From NCBI RefSeq assembly GCF_022835695.1, contig NZ_BQUV01000001.1, positions 1 to 64,000 on the forward strand: DNA of 64,000 nucleotides. Direction: 5' to 3'. Shown here piece after piece: positions 17,816-26,068 of this stretch (positions within the stretch are counted from its first letter, which is position 1; each line of letters begins with the position of its first letter). A program made the position numbers and the translations under genes. The stretch is from Bradyrhizobium sp. Ce-3. Its GTDB lineage: Bacteria > Pseudomonadota > Alphaproteobacteria > Rhizobiales > Xanthobacteraceae. The notes beneath the pieces are model-generated. The model did not search any database. It saw only the letters and a program-made list of their open reading frames with translations, and had not been told where the DNA came from.

Positions 17816-19099
17816 TCACACCTTGCTCAACGCCTGCGCGATGTCGGCGACCAGATCGGACGGATGCTCGATCCCGATCGAGAGCCGGATCGTGGTATCG
17901 AGCACGCCGATCTTCTTGCGGATATCGGCCGGCACGCCGGAATGCGTCATCGTCGCCGGCAGGCTCGCCAGCGACTCGGTGCCGCCGAGGCTCACCGCGA
18001 GCTTGAAGATCTGCAGGCTGTTGAGGAATTTCTCCGCCGCCTGCTGCCCGCCGACGATGTCGAACGAGAAGGTCGAGCCGGCGCCGGAGCTTTGGCTTGC
18101 GAACACCCGCCCCGCCGGTGACGCCGCGTCGTGATGGCCGAGATAATGCACCTCGGCGACCTTGGGATGGTCGCGCAGATAGTCGGCGACGATATGCGCG
18201 TTGCGGTCGGCCTTTTCCATGCGCAGGCTGAGCGTTTCCAGCGAGCGGCTGATCATCCAGCAGGAATGCGGATCGAGCTGGGTGCCGATCGCGCCGCGCA
18301 GCGCCTTGACGTCCTTCATCAGCTTCTTCGAGCCGAGCGCGGCACCGGCGATCAGGTCGGAGTGTCCGCCGACATATTTGGTCAGCGAGTACAGCGACAG
18401 GTCGGCGCCGTGCTCGATCGGCCGCTGAAACACCGGCCCGAGCAGCGTGTTGTCGCAAGCGATGATCGGGGTAAAGCCCTGCGCCTTGCCGATCGCGTCG
18501 GCGACGCGCCTGGTGAGCGCGATATCGACCAGGCCGTTGGTCGGGTTGGCCGGCGTCTCGATGAAGATCATCGCGACCCGGCCCTTCTTCATCGCCTCGT
18601 CGGCGGCGGCGCGGATGACGCGCTCATCGAGCCCGTCGGCAAACCCCACCGCTTGAATCGAGAATCCCGCCAGCGTCCTGGTGAACAGGGTTTCCGTGCC
18701 GCCATAGAGCGGCTGCGAATGCAGGATGACGTCGCCCGGCCGCGCGAACGCCAGCACCGTGGTCGAGATCGCCGACATGCCGGACGAGAACAACGCGCAG
18801 CTCTCGGTGCGCTCGTAGATCGCGAGCCGGTCCTCGACGATTTCGCTGTTCGGATGATTGAAGCGCGAATAGACCAGCCCCGCCCCCATCCCCTCCGGCG
18901 GCTCGCGCCGGCCTGCGACGAAGTCGAAGAAGTCCTTGCCGTCCTCGGCGGTGCGGAACACGAAGGTCGAGGTCAAAAATACCGGCGGCTTGACGGCGCC
19001 CTCCGACAGCTGCGGATCGTAGCCGTAGTTCAGCATCTGGGTTTCCGGATGCAGCAGGTGGTTGCCGATGTGGGTTTTGGACGGAAACGGTTTTGTCAT
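17816..19099 (-). CDS. Cystathionine gamma-synthase family PLP enzyme
   Basis: A 427-aa pyridoxal-phosphate enzyme of the Cys/Met metabolism family (fold type I). It has [27 protein letters not shown] for the phosphate-binding loop, Asp216 in [11 protein letters not shown] and the Schiff-base Lys241 in [11 protein letters not shown]. Members include cystathionine synthases and lyases and methionine gamma-lyase; which reaction occurs here cannot be settled from sequence. Length is a little above the usual 390-400 because of an insert near residue 60-72. It appears to lead an operon with the ABM protein. Confidence 0.92.
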   Translation of the reverse strand: MTKPFPSKTHIGNHLLHPETQMLNYGYDPQLSEGAVKPPVFLTSTFVFRTAEDGKDFFDFVAGRREPPEGMGAGLVYSRFNHPNSEIVEDRLAIYERTESCALFSSGMSAISTTVLAFARPGDVILHSQPLYGGTETLFTRTLAGFSIQAVGFADGLDERVIRAAADEAMKKGRVAMIFIETPANPTNGLVDIALTRRVADAIGKAQGFTPIIACDNTLLGPVFQRPIEHGADLSLYSLTKYVGGHSDLIAGAALGSKKLMKDVKALRGAIGTQLDPHSCWMISRSLETLSLRMEKADRNAHIVADYLRDHPKVAEVHYLGHHDAASPAGRVFASQSSGAGSTFSFDIVGGQQAAEKFLNSLQIFKLAVSLGGTESLASLPATMTHSGVPADIRKKIGVLDTTIRLSIGIEHPSDLVADIAQALSKV

Positions 19100-19218
19100 G
19101 GCCGGTCTCCTGTTCTCAGGCCCGCCGCGCCGGCGGCGATTCCCGGAATGATGCGACCAGCATACCCCAGCTTGATGCCATCAAGCCAAAGCACGGCGTC
19201 AGACAGTTCTGGATAACA

Positions 19219-19252
19219 AACGGCCGGCGAGCGCCCTGCGCTGCCGGCCGTT
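19219..19252 (-). terminator. Terminator of the PepSY-like gene
   Basis: A perfect 10-bp stem AACGGCCGGC (19219-19228) / GCCGGCCGTT (19243-19252) with a 14-base loop. Read on the complementary strand it is followed by a T-rich stretch (TTTGTTAT) about 30-60 bases after the stop codon of the gene at 19281-19541. Confidence 0.7.
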
Positions 19253-19280
19253 CCGAATTCACGCTGCGGTGAAGACGCGG

Positions 19281-19541
19281 CTACCAGCTGCGGTCGACAT
19301 TGCGCACCTCGCCGGTGCGCGCGTCGACATCGACCTGCATCCAGCGGCCGCGATAGTCCCGGCCCTCGACTTCCCACTCGTCGCCGAGGAACTGGGTGTT
19401 GGATACCGTCACGACGCCGAGATTGGTCGCGACGTCGAGGGCAGTCTCCATCGAGATCTGGCTGCCGGAATCATAGGCCATCGCCGGCGTTGCGGCGCCG
19501 ATCGCCAACGCCGCGATGGCGGGGATAATGAAGCTTCGCAT
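19281..19541 (-). CDS. Secreted PepSY-like domain protein
   Basis: An 86-aa protein with a signal peptide (MRSFIIPAIAALAIGAATPAMA) and a small domain resembling PepSY. It has ISMETALDVATNLGVVTVSN, then EWEVEGRDYRGRWMQVDVD and ARTGEVRNVD, the usual strand-turn-strand ending in which a residue derived from the substrate or neighbour is compared. PepSY-like proteins are periplasmic and often modulate peptidases or bind peptides. It stands alone with its own terminator. Confidence 0.85.
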   Translation of the reverse strand: MRSFIIPAIAALAIGAATPAMAYDSGSQISMETALDVATNLGVVTVSNTQFLGDEWEVEGRDYRGRWMQVDVDARTGEVRNVDRSW

Positions 19542-19671
19542 CAGTCACTCCTCATGGAACGGGATATCATGCTGCATAAAACGAGCGGCAGACCCGATCA
19601 GTTCCGACCACAGCGGTGACGGAGCAGCGCGAAACTTCGGCAGTTGCGGCAATTTGGTGGCGGTTCCGGTT

Positions 19672-20433
19672 TCACCGCCGCGCGCCGCGCGGCTTGCGCG
19701 TTGCCTTCTGCCACATCCGGAAGCCGCCCTCGAATGCGTTGGCGTTGTCGCCGAACCTCACCTTGGGCGGCGGGTTGTCGACCTTGTCGGCGTTGCCGCC
19801 GCCGAGCACGATGTAGTCCGGCTCCAGCGCCGCCGACAGCCGCGCGATGACGTCGTCGACGCTCTTGCGCCACTTCTTGCGGCCGCGCCGCTCGAGGCCG
19901 GCGGCGCCGACATAGTCCTCGAACGTCGCGTCCTTGCGGTAGGGCAAATGGCCGAGCTCCATCGGCTCGTAAACGCCCTCCACGATCATCGCCGAGCCAA
20001 GCCCGGTGCCGAGGCCGAGAAACAGCATGCGGCCGCCCTGATAACTGCCGATCGCCTGCATCAGCGCATCGTTGACGACCTTGACCGGCCGGCCGAACGC
20101 GCGGTGAAAGTCGAAGCCGGCCCAACCGCGGCCGAGATTGTGCGGCTCGGTCAGCGGACGGTCGTGCACGACCGGTCCGGGATAGCCAACCGAGATCACG
20201 TCATAGGACCAGTCCCTGGTCAGCGCCTTGACCTGCCTCACCATCTCGCTGGCGGTCAGCATCGGGCCCGACTCGAACTCGCGCTTGATGCGCTCCCTGT
20301 CGGTCATGACCTTCACATGCGTGCCACCGATGTCGATCGCCAGCACCGTCCGGCGCGACGCGGGCTTGGCTGCTTTCCTGCTTGTTCTCTTGCTGGCTTT
20401 CTCGCTGGGTTTCTTCTTGGCTTTCTTGGCCAT
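19672..20433 (-). CDS. ROK-family kinase, polyphosphate-glucokinase-like
   Basis: A 253-aa sugar kinase of the ROK/hexokinase superfamily. It has the phosphate-1 motif AIDIGGTHVKV (Asp34), a YPGPV motif, phosphate-2 loop LGTGLGSAMI, ELGHLPY and an adenosine-type motif VLGGGNADK. The Cys-rich zinc motif of typical ROK glucokinases is absent, as in polyphosphate glucokinases, so it may phosphorylate glucose with polyphosphate or ATP. I chose the ATG at 20433 (GGGAG upstream); longer in-frame starts would read through a dispersed repeat. An unusual Lys/Arg/Ser-rich tail of about 28 residues precedes the catalytic domain. Confidence 0.85.
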   Translation of the reverse strand: MAKKAKKKPSEKASKRTSRKAAKPASRRTVLAIDIGGTHVKVMTDRERIKREFESGPMLTASEMVRQVKALTRDWSYDVISVGYPGPVVHDRPLTEPHNLGRGWAGFDFHRAFGRPVKVVNDALMQAIGSYQGGRMLFLGLGTGLGSAMIVEGVYEPMELGHLPYRKDATFEDYVGAAGLERRGRKKWRKSVDDVIARLSAALEPDYIVLGGGNADKVDNPPPKVRFGDNANAFEGGFRMWQKATRKPRGARR

Positions 20434-20498
20434 CGATCCGCTCTCCCGCATGCGCCAAGTGGAGCAGAGAAACGCGCCGCACGCTACAAGCCCGTTCT

Positions 20499-20571
20499 GC
20501 ATCTGACTCCAATTTGTTCGCGAGGAACGAATCGGAATCGAAAAAATCGGCACGGCTCAGGCCTTAACAAG
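20499..20571. repeat. Family-A palindromic repeat, copy 1
   Basis: A 35-base imperfect hairpin (arms 20505-20519 and 20525-20539, loop GCGAG) followed by GAAAAAATCGGCACGG and CTTAACAAG. The right arm GAACGAATCGGAATC is identical in all three copies in the window (also 20714-20788 and 22708-22785). Confidence 0.85.
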
Positions 20572-20713
20572 GTGTGTGCATTCACCACGCAGGAGAAACC
20601 GATGTTGTACCGGGATGGGAAAATCGCGCTCGGTGCGGCGCATCTCTGCACAACCTCGGGCGCATCGGGCCATCGATTCACCGATCAAGCAACGAATCGC
20701 AGCGCACAGCCAC

Positions 20714-20788
20714 GTTCCCCATTCGACTCCAGTTTGTTCGCGAGGAACGAATCGGAATCGAAAATCGGCGCGAAGCGATTCTTAACAA
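20714..20788. repeat. Family-A palindromic repeat, copy 2
   Basis: A 75-base unit. GTTCCCCATTC leads into the hairpin with arms 20725-20739 and 20745-20759 and loop GCGAG, followed by GAAAATCGGCGCGAAGCG and CTTAACAA. Between copies 1 and 2 (20572-20713) there is no gene. Just after it, 20822-20843 is a further inverted repeat (GGGCCGCCC/GGGCGGACCC) that leads into the LysR 3' end. Confidence 0.85.
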
Positions 20789-20859
20789 CACGTTCGCGTC
20801 ATTAGACACTGAGGCCGTCATCGGGCCGCCCTTCGGGCGGACCCGTTGGCGAACCCGCG

Positions 20860-21789
20860 CTACGCTTTGCGCAAACGTCGACCAGTCCGCGCCGCACGCC
20901 GCGCGGGCCGCCAGTCTGCGAGGTGCAGCCAAAGCGCTTCCGCGACCGGTCCGTGCGCATGGTGGCGACGGCGGACTGCCGCCAGAGTTTCCTCGCGGCC
21001 CGGAAAATTCGGGCCCGCGATGCTGATCAGCCGGCCGTCCCTCAGCTCATCCTCGATCAACCACGCCGGCAGATGGCCCCAGGCCAGACGATGCAGGATC
21101 AGCTCCTTCTTCATCATCTGGTCCGGCACGCTGCACTGATGGGCACCATCGATCAGGAAGAAGTTTTCCGGCGAGGATCGCCGCGCGCTGTCGCGGATCA
21201 CGCATTGCGTGAAAGGCCGCATCTGCTCCGGCGTGATCCGCTTCGTCCACGCAAATGGCAGGAACCCGCGAGCGACGACCGGCACCATCGCGGTGGTCGC
21301 GAGCTCGATCTGCTCGAAGCGCGGATCCGACGGGTCGGCGCGATGAAACACAAGGTCGGCATCATCGTCGATCAGGCGCTCGAGCGGTCCGCCGATCGCC
21401 TCATATTCCAGATGCAGGCGCGTGTTGGGATATTTGGCAAAGAACCCCGAGAGCATTTGCAGCACCGGCGGCCGCGGGCACAGATCGCCAATCACGACGC
21501 GCAGGACGACCTCTTCGCCGCTGACGAGCTGGTCCGCATAGGTCTGCAGCAGATCGAGCTCGCGCAACGTCACCTGCACACGCGCGTGAAACGTCCGCCC
21601 CGCCTCCGTCAGCCCGACACGGTATCCGCTGCGATCGAACAGCGTGAGGCCGAGCTGCTGTTCGAGGCGCGCGACCGCCGCGAACACCGAGGGGTGCGAG
21701 CGGTTCAGCGCAGCGCCGGCAGCCTGAAAGCTTCCCTTGGTCGCGACAGCGTCGAAGCAGCGCAAATCGTGGAGCTTGATTCGGTCCAT
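20860..21789 (-). CDS. LysR family transcriptional regulator
   Basis: A 309-aa regulator with an N-terminal winged helix-turn-helix (LHDLRCFDAVATKGSFQAAG, then VFAAVARLEQQLGLTLFDRS) and a C-terminal type-2 periplasmic-binding-like effector domain (about 90-290). It is divergent from the alpha/beta hydrolase at 21906 across 116 bases, so it very probably controls that gene and itself, in response to a small molecule linked to the hydrolase pathway. The basic C-terminal tail (ARRAARTGRRLRKA) runs into repeat-like sequence that includes the stop codon. Confidence 0.92.
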   Translation of the reverse strand: MDRIKLHDLRCFDAVATKGSFQAAGAALNRSHPSVFAAVARLEQQLGLTLFDRSGYRVGLTEAGRTFHARVQVTLRELDLLQTYADQLVSGEEVVLRVVIGDLCPRPPVLQMLSGFFAKYPNTRLHLEYEAIGGPLERLIDDDADLVFHRADPSDPRFEQIELATTAMVPVVARGFLPFAWTKRITPEQMRPFTQCVIRDSARRSSPENFFLIDGAHQCSVPDQMMKKELILHRLAWGHLPAWLIEDELRDGRLISIAGPNFPGREETLAAVRRRHHAHGPVAEALWLHLADWRPARRAARTGRRLRKA

Positions 21790-21905
21790 TGTTCGTAAAA
21801 CCTACAGAGAATGATTGATCTTAGTAATTTTTATTGCTCCGGGCGAGCCCTAGCCTGGCGCGACGTGAAGCCGTTGGCTTCCGCCAGCAGATGAGGACGG
21901 ACGAG
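21790..21905. promoter_or_regulatory. Divergent LysR/hydrolase promoter region
   Basis: An AT-rich 116-base gap between divergent starts. It contains ATTGATCTTAGTAAT (ATT-N9-AAT partial dyad, 21814-21828), which could be a LysR-type T-N11-A site, and a Shine-Dalgarno-like GAGGACGG before the hydrolase ATG. Promoter elements cannot be placed with certainty. Confidence 0.35.
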
Positions 21906-22703
21906 ATGAGCGACCAACACTTCACGACGGGCGATGGCTGCCGGATTGCGTACCGGATCGACGGCCCCGACGATCGGCCGGTGCTCGCGCTCTCGAACTC
22001 GATCGCCACCAACCTGCACATGTGGGATTGCTCGATGCCTGCCCTCACCCTTTGGTTTCGCGTGCTCCGCTACGACACCCGCGGTCACGGCGGCTCGGAC
22101 GCGCCGGCGGGCGCCTACGCGATGGACCGGCTCGGCCGCGACGTTGTCGAACTGCTCGACCACCTCGCAATCGATCGCGCCCATTTCCTCGGCCTGTCGC
22201 TCGGCGGCTTCATCGGGCAATGGCTCGGTATCTTCGCCCCCGAACGCATCGATCGCCTGATCCTCTCCAACACCGCGTCCTATCTTGCCTCCGAGCTGCC
22301 ATTCGACGACCAGATCCGCGCGGCGCTGGCCGCCCCGGATATGAACGCAATTGCCGACGGATTCATGCGCAACTGGTTTCCCGCGGCGATGCTGGCTGCG
22401 CCGAACGAGCTGATCGACGAATTCCGCAACATGGTGCTCACCACCCCGCCGCGCGGCCTCGCCGGATGCTTCGCGGCACTGCGCGATGTCGATCTGCGCC
22501 GCGCCATCTCGCTGATCGCGGCGCCGACGCTGGTCATCGGCGGCGAGAGCGACACCGTCACGCGGGCCAGTCACAGCCAAGCGATCGCAGCGACCGTCGC
22601 CAACGCAAAGCTCGTCGTGCTGCGCGGAGTTCACATCCTCAATGTCGAGCAAGCGGATCGATTCAACAGCGAGGTCTTGAGCTTCCTGCGTGCCGCGCCC
22701 TGA
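21906..22703 (+). CDS. Alpha/beta hydrolase, 3-oxoadipate enol-lactonase-like
   Basis: A 265-aa alpha/beta hydrolase with the order of motifs seen in enol-lactonases such as PcaD: SNSIATNLHMWD near the oxyanion region, YDTRGHGGSDAP, the nucleophile elbow GLSLGGFIG (Ser), an acid in GGESDTVT and a late His in GVHILN. PcaD converts 3-oxoadipate enol-lactone to 3-oxoadipate in aromatic degradation, but no other pathway genes are nearby, so the substrate may differ. The ATG at 21906 is preferred because GAGGACGG lies upstream. A divergent LysR gene probably regulates it. A family-A repeat starts 4 bases after the stop. Confidence 0.85.
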   Translation: MSDQHFTTGDGCRIAYRIDGPDDRPVLALSNSIATNLHMWDCSMPALTLWFRVLRYDTRGHGGSDAPAGAYAMDRLGRDVVELLDHLAIDRAHFLGLSLGGFIGQWLGIFAPERIDRLILSNTASYLASELPFDDQIRAALAAPDMNAIADGFMRNWFPAAMLAAPNELIDEFRNMVLTTPPRGLAGCFAALRDVDLRRAISLIAAPTLVIGGESDTVTRASHSQAIAATVANAKLVVLRGVHILNVEQADRFNSEVLSFLRAAP

Positions 22704-22707
22704 CTAT

Positions 22708-22785
22708 GTTCCCCATCCGACTCCATTTTGTTCGCAAAGAACGAATCGGAATCGAGGAAATCACCGCGAAGCAAATCTTAACAAG
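22708..22785. repeat. Family-A palindromic repeat, copy 3
   Basis: GTTCCCCATCC leads into the hairpin with arms 22719-22733 and 22739-22753 and loop GCAAA, then GAGGAAATCACCGCGAAGC and CTTAACAAG. It lies immediately after the hydrolase stop codon. Confidence 0.85.
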
Positions 22786-22815
22786 AAGTTTGCAGCTTCG
22801 ACGCTGGTAAACTTT

Positions 22816-22899
22816 GGATGGCGGATTAGCGCAAGCGTGATCCGCCATCCATCCATGGAAGCACTGCGTCGGGTTACGCTTCGCTAACCCGCTCTACGC
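22816..22899. repeat. Family-B palindromic repeat, intact copy
   Basis: There are two hairpins in tandem. The first has perfect 11-base arms (GGATGGCGGAT 22816-22826 and ATCCGCCATCC 22840-22850). The second is GGGTTA-CGCTTCGC-TAACCC (22871-22890). Decayed copies lie at 10935-11003, 12161-12228 and 24251-24315. The stop codon of the PaiB-like gene is the TTA at 22874-22876. Confidence 0.85.
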
Positions 22900-23539
22900 G
22901 ATCGCCCTTATATTCAAGCTCCGGCCGCAGCGCGCGCATCTTCTCCGCAAGCCTCTGGCTTGCCGTCTCCTCCGCATGGGCGAGCCGGTTGACCAGCGCG
23001 ACATAGTCCGCGTCGCTCTTGTGCTGGTTGAGCTTCGACTGGCCTTCGATCTCGTCGACGACGAGATCGATCACCCGGATCCCTGCCAGCATCGCTTCGC
23101 GCTTGCCGGGCTCCATCTGTGTGAGGTCCCAGGGCTGCTTCGGCAGCCGCGCCTCGGACACCGCGAGCAGCGCGTCGCCGTGGTCCCGGTTGTCATCGAG
23201 CCCGCGCAGGTGCGCGACGCCGGATATATGCACCGCCTCGTATAGCCAGGTCGAGACGTTGTCCCGTGAGACGTACCAGTCGTTCGAGATGTAGGCGTCG
23301 TCGCCGGAGACGATCAGCAGAAAGCGCCTGACGCCGTCGGCAAGTTCGACCAGCGGGTTCTTCGCGGTGAGATGGATCTGCACGATCACGCGATCGTCGC
23401 GCCGCTCGATCACGAACGGCACGTGCGACGCCTGCGGGCCGCGCGCATCGGCGGCGACGATGGCGCCGAAGCCGCGCGCCGCCGCAAAGGCCAGCGCGCG
23501 GTCTTGCTCGATGCGAAACTGGGGACGGAGGATGTGCAT
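22874..23539 (-). CDS. PaiB-like FMN-binding protein
   Basis: A 221-aa protein of the PaiB family (FMN-binding split barrel, annotated as negative transcriptional regulators). It has the N-terminal MHILRPQFRIEQDRALAF, SHVPFVIER, VQIHLTAKNPLV, the family signature YISNDWYVSRDNVSTWLYEAVH, and then DLVVDEIEGQSKLNQHKSDAD. In Bacillus PaiB was linked to repression of protease and sporulation genes; a direct DNA-binding role is not established for most members, and flavin or polyamine-related function is possible. The last residues (RVERVSEA) and stop lie in a family-B repeat, so the C-terminus may have been set by repeat insertion. Confidence 0.88.
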   Translation of the reverse strand: MHILRPQFRIEQDRALAFAAARGFGAIVAADARGPQASHVPFVIERRDDRVIVQIHLTAKNPLVELADGVRRFLLIVSGDDAYISNDWYVSRDNVSTWLYEAVHISGVAHLRGLDDNRDHGDALLAVSEARLPKQPWDLTQMEPGKREAMLAGIRVIDLVVDEIEGQSKLNQHKSDADYVALVNRLAHAEETASQRLAEKMRALRPELEYKGDRVERVSEA

Positions 23540-23624
23540 GGCGGCGGCGCTCGCGGCTGGAGGGAGACGACCCAGCGAGGCTAGCGCAATTGTCGCCGGA
23601 GATCACCGCCATGCACCGTCCGGC

Positions 23625-23864
23625 TCAGCAGATCATTGCGTTGTCGCCGCTGTCGCAGACGCCGCCGGGCTGATCCCGCGGCAGCGCCTCGGTGTCGCCG
23701 AAACGCGGCGCGGCCATCCGTGGCGGACCGCCGCTCCAGTGACTGGCGCTGTGGGCCCTTGCGAACCCAGATGGGCCGGCCGGCGGCACGTCCCGCGCCA
23801 TGGCCGATGTCGTCAACATGGCGAGCGCAACCACGCCCGCCGCGATATGTCGCATCCCAATCAT
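23625..23864 (-). CDS. Small secreted hypothetical protein
   Basis: A 79-aa protein with an N-terminal signal peptide (MIGMRHIAAGVVALAMLTTS, cleavage after AMA) and a mature part rich in Pro, Gly and Ala that ends with two cysteines (GGVCDSGDNAMIC) able to form a disulphide. The ATG at 23864 has a clear ribosome site (GGAGAAG, 5-base spacing). I do not recognise a family. Confidence 0.65.
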   Translation of the reverse strand: MIGMRHIAAGVVALAMLTTSAMARDVPPAGPSGFARAHSASHWSGGPPRMAAPRFGDTEALPRDQPGGVCDSGDNAMIC

Positions 23865-24338
23865 TGAACTTCTCCGGTTGGATTCAACAGGATGGGACCA
23901 TCTCGCCGGCCTGCTGAAGCATTCTCGCTGCTACCATGACGGATGGCGCGGCGGATTATTCCGCGCCGAAGGAGCGAATTCGCGTGTTCCGAGGCCCGGT
24001 TCGACACATTCGATTGATCGCAACGTGACCGGCGCTTTCGGGGGTGATGACACCGCTTGGTGTGGCGGAGGAATCGAGAACCATCCTCATCGTCGTCCTG
24101 GCGAAAGCCAGGACCCATTATCCCAAATTTCAATCGCTGCGCGACGCTGCGGCCACGACCCCATTCTTCACTAAGTACGGTGGTTATGGGTCCCTGCATT
24201 CGCAGGGACGACGAATGGAGAGAAACTCGCCCTCCCCCACTCCAGCGGAGTTGCGCAAAGCCACGATCCGCCGTTGAACTGACCGCAACCGGCGGGTTAC
24301 GCTATCGCCGCTCACGCCCTCCCGCTGGAAGGATCACC
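23865..24338. repeat. Gap with family-D and family-B repeats
   Basis: There is no gene in these 474 bases. Bases 24091-24213 form a family-D element: 28-base ends CGTCGTCCTGGCGAAAGCCA (continuing GGACCCAT) and their imperfect complement at 24186-24213, matching at 23 of 28 positions. A single-hairpin version of this element is at 36222-36247. Bases 24251-24315 are a decayed family-B repeat (GATCCGCCG ... GGCGGGTTACGCT). Bases 23865-24090 hold nothing recognisable. Confidence 0.65.
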
Positions 24339-24512
24339 ATGAACGGCAATCGATACTATGGCGTTCGCGTCGAGGGCGCGAAATACGGCGTGGGGTTCGG
24401 CTCGGCGCTGGCGATTGCGATCTCCTACACCAAGAACCATTCGATCCTGTGGGCGATCATCCACGGTATCCTGGGCTGGCTGTACGTGATCTACGCTGCG
24501 CTGTTCGGATGA
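24339..24512 (+). CDS. Small conserved membrane protein
   Basis: A 57-aa protein starting MNGNRYYGVRVEGAKYGVGF, with two hydrophobic stretches (GSALAIAISYT and WAIIHGILGWLYVIYAALF). The ATG at 24339 has a strong ribosome site (GGAAGGA). It starts a probable operon: its stop lies 10 bases before pdxY. Glycine-spaced helices suggest oligomerisation in the inner membrane. Function unknown. Confidence 0.7.
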   Translation: MNGNRYYGVRVEGAKYGVGFGSALAIAISYTKNHSILWAIIHGILGWLYVIYAALFG

Positions 24513-24522
24513 TGCGCCAAGC

Positions 24523-25395
24523 ATGACCGTCATCTCGATCCAGTCACAGGTCGCCTGGGGCCATGTCGGCAACAGCGCCGCCAGCTTTCCGATCCAGCTG
24601 CACGGCATCGACGTCGTCGCCGTGCCGACCACGCTGCTCAGCAATCGGCCGGGCTATCCAACCATCCGCGGACGGGTGCTCGACGTGCAGCTGGTCGCCG
24701 ATTTGTTGCGCGGCATCGAGGAGCGCGGCGCAGTCGCAGCCGCGCAGATGATCCTGTCGGGCTATCTCGGCTCCGCCGACATCGCCATCGATGTCGCCGA
24801 TTTCGTTGCCCGCGCGAAAGCCGAAAACCCGGCCTTGCTCTATTGCTGCGATCCCGTGCTCGGCGACCGCGACCGCGGCATGTTCGTGCGATCGGACATC
24901 CCGCCGCTGGTGCGCGATCAGCTCTGCCCGCTGGCCGACATCATCACGCCCAATCATTTCGAGTTCGAATTCCTCTGCGGCGCGCGCGTGACGACGATCG
25001 ATGCCGTCATTGCCCAGGCGAGCGCGCTGATGGCGCGGGGACCGGCGACGATCGTCGTCACCAGCGCCGAGCTGGCCGGCACGCCCGGCGGTGAGATCGA
25101 AACGCTGGCGGTCGAACGCCATGAATCGGGGGGCACCCGCGCCTGGCGCGTGCGCGCCCCGAGGGTGCCGATCAGCCCGTCCGGCACCGGCGATCTGTTC
25201 GCGGCCCTGTTCGTCGCTGGCCGCGTCCGTGGCCTGGCGACGCCGGACGCGCTCAGCCACGCCGCGTCAGCGATCCATGGCGTGCTGGAGCGCACGGCGC
25301 AGAGAGGAACCGAAGAAATGCGGATTGTCGAAAGCGCCGAGGTGATGCTTGATCCGAAGCCGCGTTTCGCGGCCGTTGCGATCGCTGCATCCTGA
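24523..25395 (+). CDS. pdxY: Pyridoxal kinase
   Basis: A 290-aa kinase of the PdxY type (ribokinase-like fold) that phosphorylates pyridoxal to pyridoxal 5'-phosphate in the cytoplasmic B6 salvage pathway. It begins with the family N-terminus VISIQSQVAWGHVGNSAASF and contains YCCDPVLGDRDRGMFV, ITPNHFEFEFLCG and the anion-hole/catalytic motif SPSGTGDLFAALF (catalytic Asp). Length matches PdxY. It sits in a tight operon with LysE-type exporter, M23-like and CsaA-like genes. Confidence 0.92.
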   Translation: MTVISIQSQVAWGHVGNSAASFPIQLHGIDVVAVPTTLLSNRPGYPTIRGRVLDVQLVADLLRGIEERGAVAAAQMILSGYLGSADIAIDVADFVARAKAENPALLYCCDPVLGDRDRGMFVRSDIPPLVRDQLCPLADIITPNHFEFEFLCGARVTTIDAVIAQASALMARGPATIVVTSAELAGTPGGEIETLAVERHESGGTRAWRVRAPRVPISPSGTGDLFAALFVAGRVRGLATPDALSHAASAIHGVLERTAQRGTEEMRIVESAEVMLDPKPRFAAVAIAAS

Positions 25396-25412
25396 CATTT
25401 GGGAATAGTGCC

Positions 25413-26039
25413 ATGATCGACATCACCACCCTCCTCACCTACGCTGTCGTCGTGCTCGGCCTGTTCCTGATCCCGGGTCCCGCGGTGCTGCTGGTGCTCG
25501 CACGTTCCGTCACCGGCGGTCCGCGCGTCGGCGTCGCGACCGGGTTCGGCATCGCGCTCGGCGACCTCGTCCACACCGCAATGGCGACGTTCGGCCTGTC
25601 GGCCGTGCTGATGACCTCGGCGCTCGCGTTCTCGATCGTCAAATATGCCGGCGTGATCTACCTGATCGTGCTCGGCGTCCGCGCGCTGTTCGAGAAGAAC
25701 GACGACCTGCATCTTCCCACCGCGCAGCCGGTCGATCCGCGGCGCGCGTTTCGGCAGGCGATCTGGGCGGAGATGCTCAATCCGAAGACCGCGCTGTTCT
25801 TCCTCGCCTTCCTGCCGCAGTTCGTCCATCCCGGCCACGGCTCGGCCGTCGCGCAGTTCGCGACCCTCGGCCTGATCTTCGTCGTGATGAGCGCAACCTA
25901 CACCTCGCTGCTCGCGCTCGCTGCGGGTCAGATCAGCCCGTGGATCAGGCGGCATCGCCGCATCGGGCAGTGGCAGGGCCGCGTGGTCGGCACGATCTAT
26001 ATCGCGCTCGGCATCCGCCTCGCATTCCAGGAGCGCTGA
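25413..26039 (+). CDS. LysE family translocator
   Basis: A 208-aa inner-membrane protein with six hydrophobic helices of the LysE/RhtB exporter family. It has the N-terminal signature FLIPGPAVLLVLARSVTGGPR, then GVATGFGIALGDLVHTA, and AEMLNPKTALFFLAFLPQFV. Members export amino acids such as lysine, threonine or homoserine. The specific substrate is unknown. The gene is 17 bases after pdxY and 29 bases before the M23-like gene. Confidence 0.93.
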   Translation: MIDITTLLTYAVVVLGLFLIPGPAVLLVLARSVTGGPRVGVATGFGIALGDLVHTAMATFGLSAVLMTSALAFSIVKYAGVIYLIVLGVRALFEKNDDLHLPTAQPVDPRRAFRQAIWAEMLNPKTALFFLAFLPQFVHPGHGSAVAQFATLGLIFVVMSATYTSLLALAAGQISPWIRRHRRIGQWQGRVVGTIYIALGIRLAFQER

Positions 26040-26068
26040 GCCGCACGGGACCTGACAGGGGGCGTGAC

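Noticed and set aside
20434-20553. 40-residue N-terminal extension of the ROK kinase
   Set aside because: It would be translated from a family-A repeat; the ATG at 20433 has its own ribosome site.
19516-20805. 429-codon ORF on the plus strand
   Set aside because: It runs antisense to the ROK kinase and through two repeats; no protein features.
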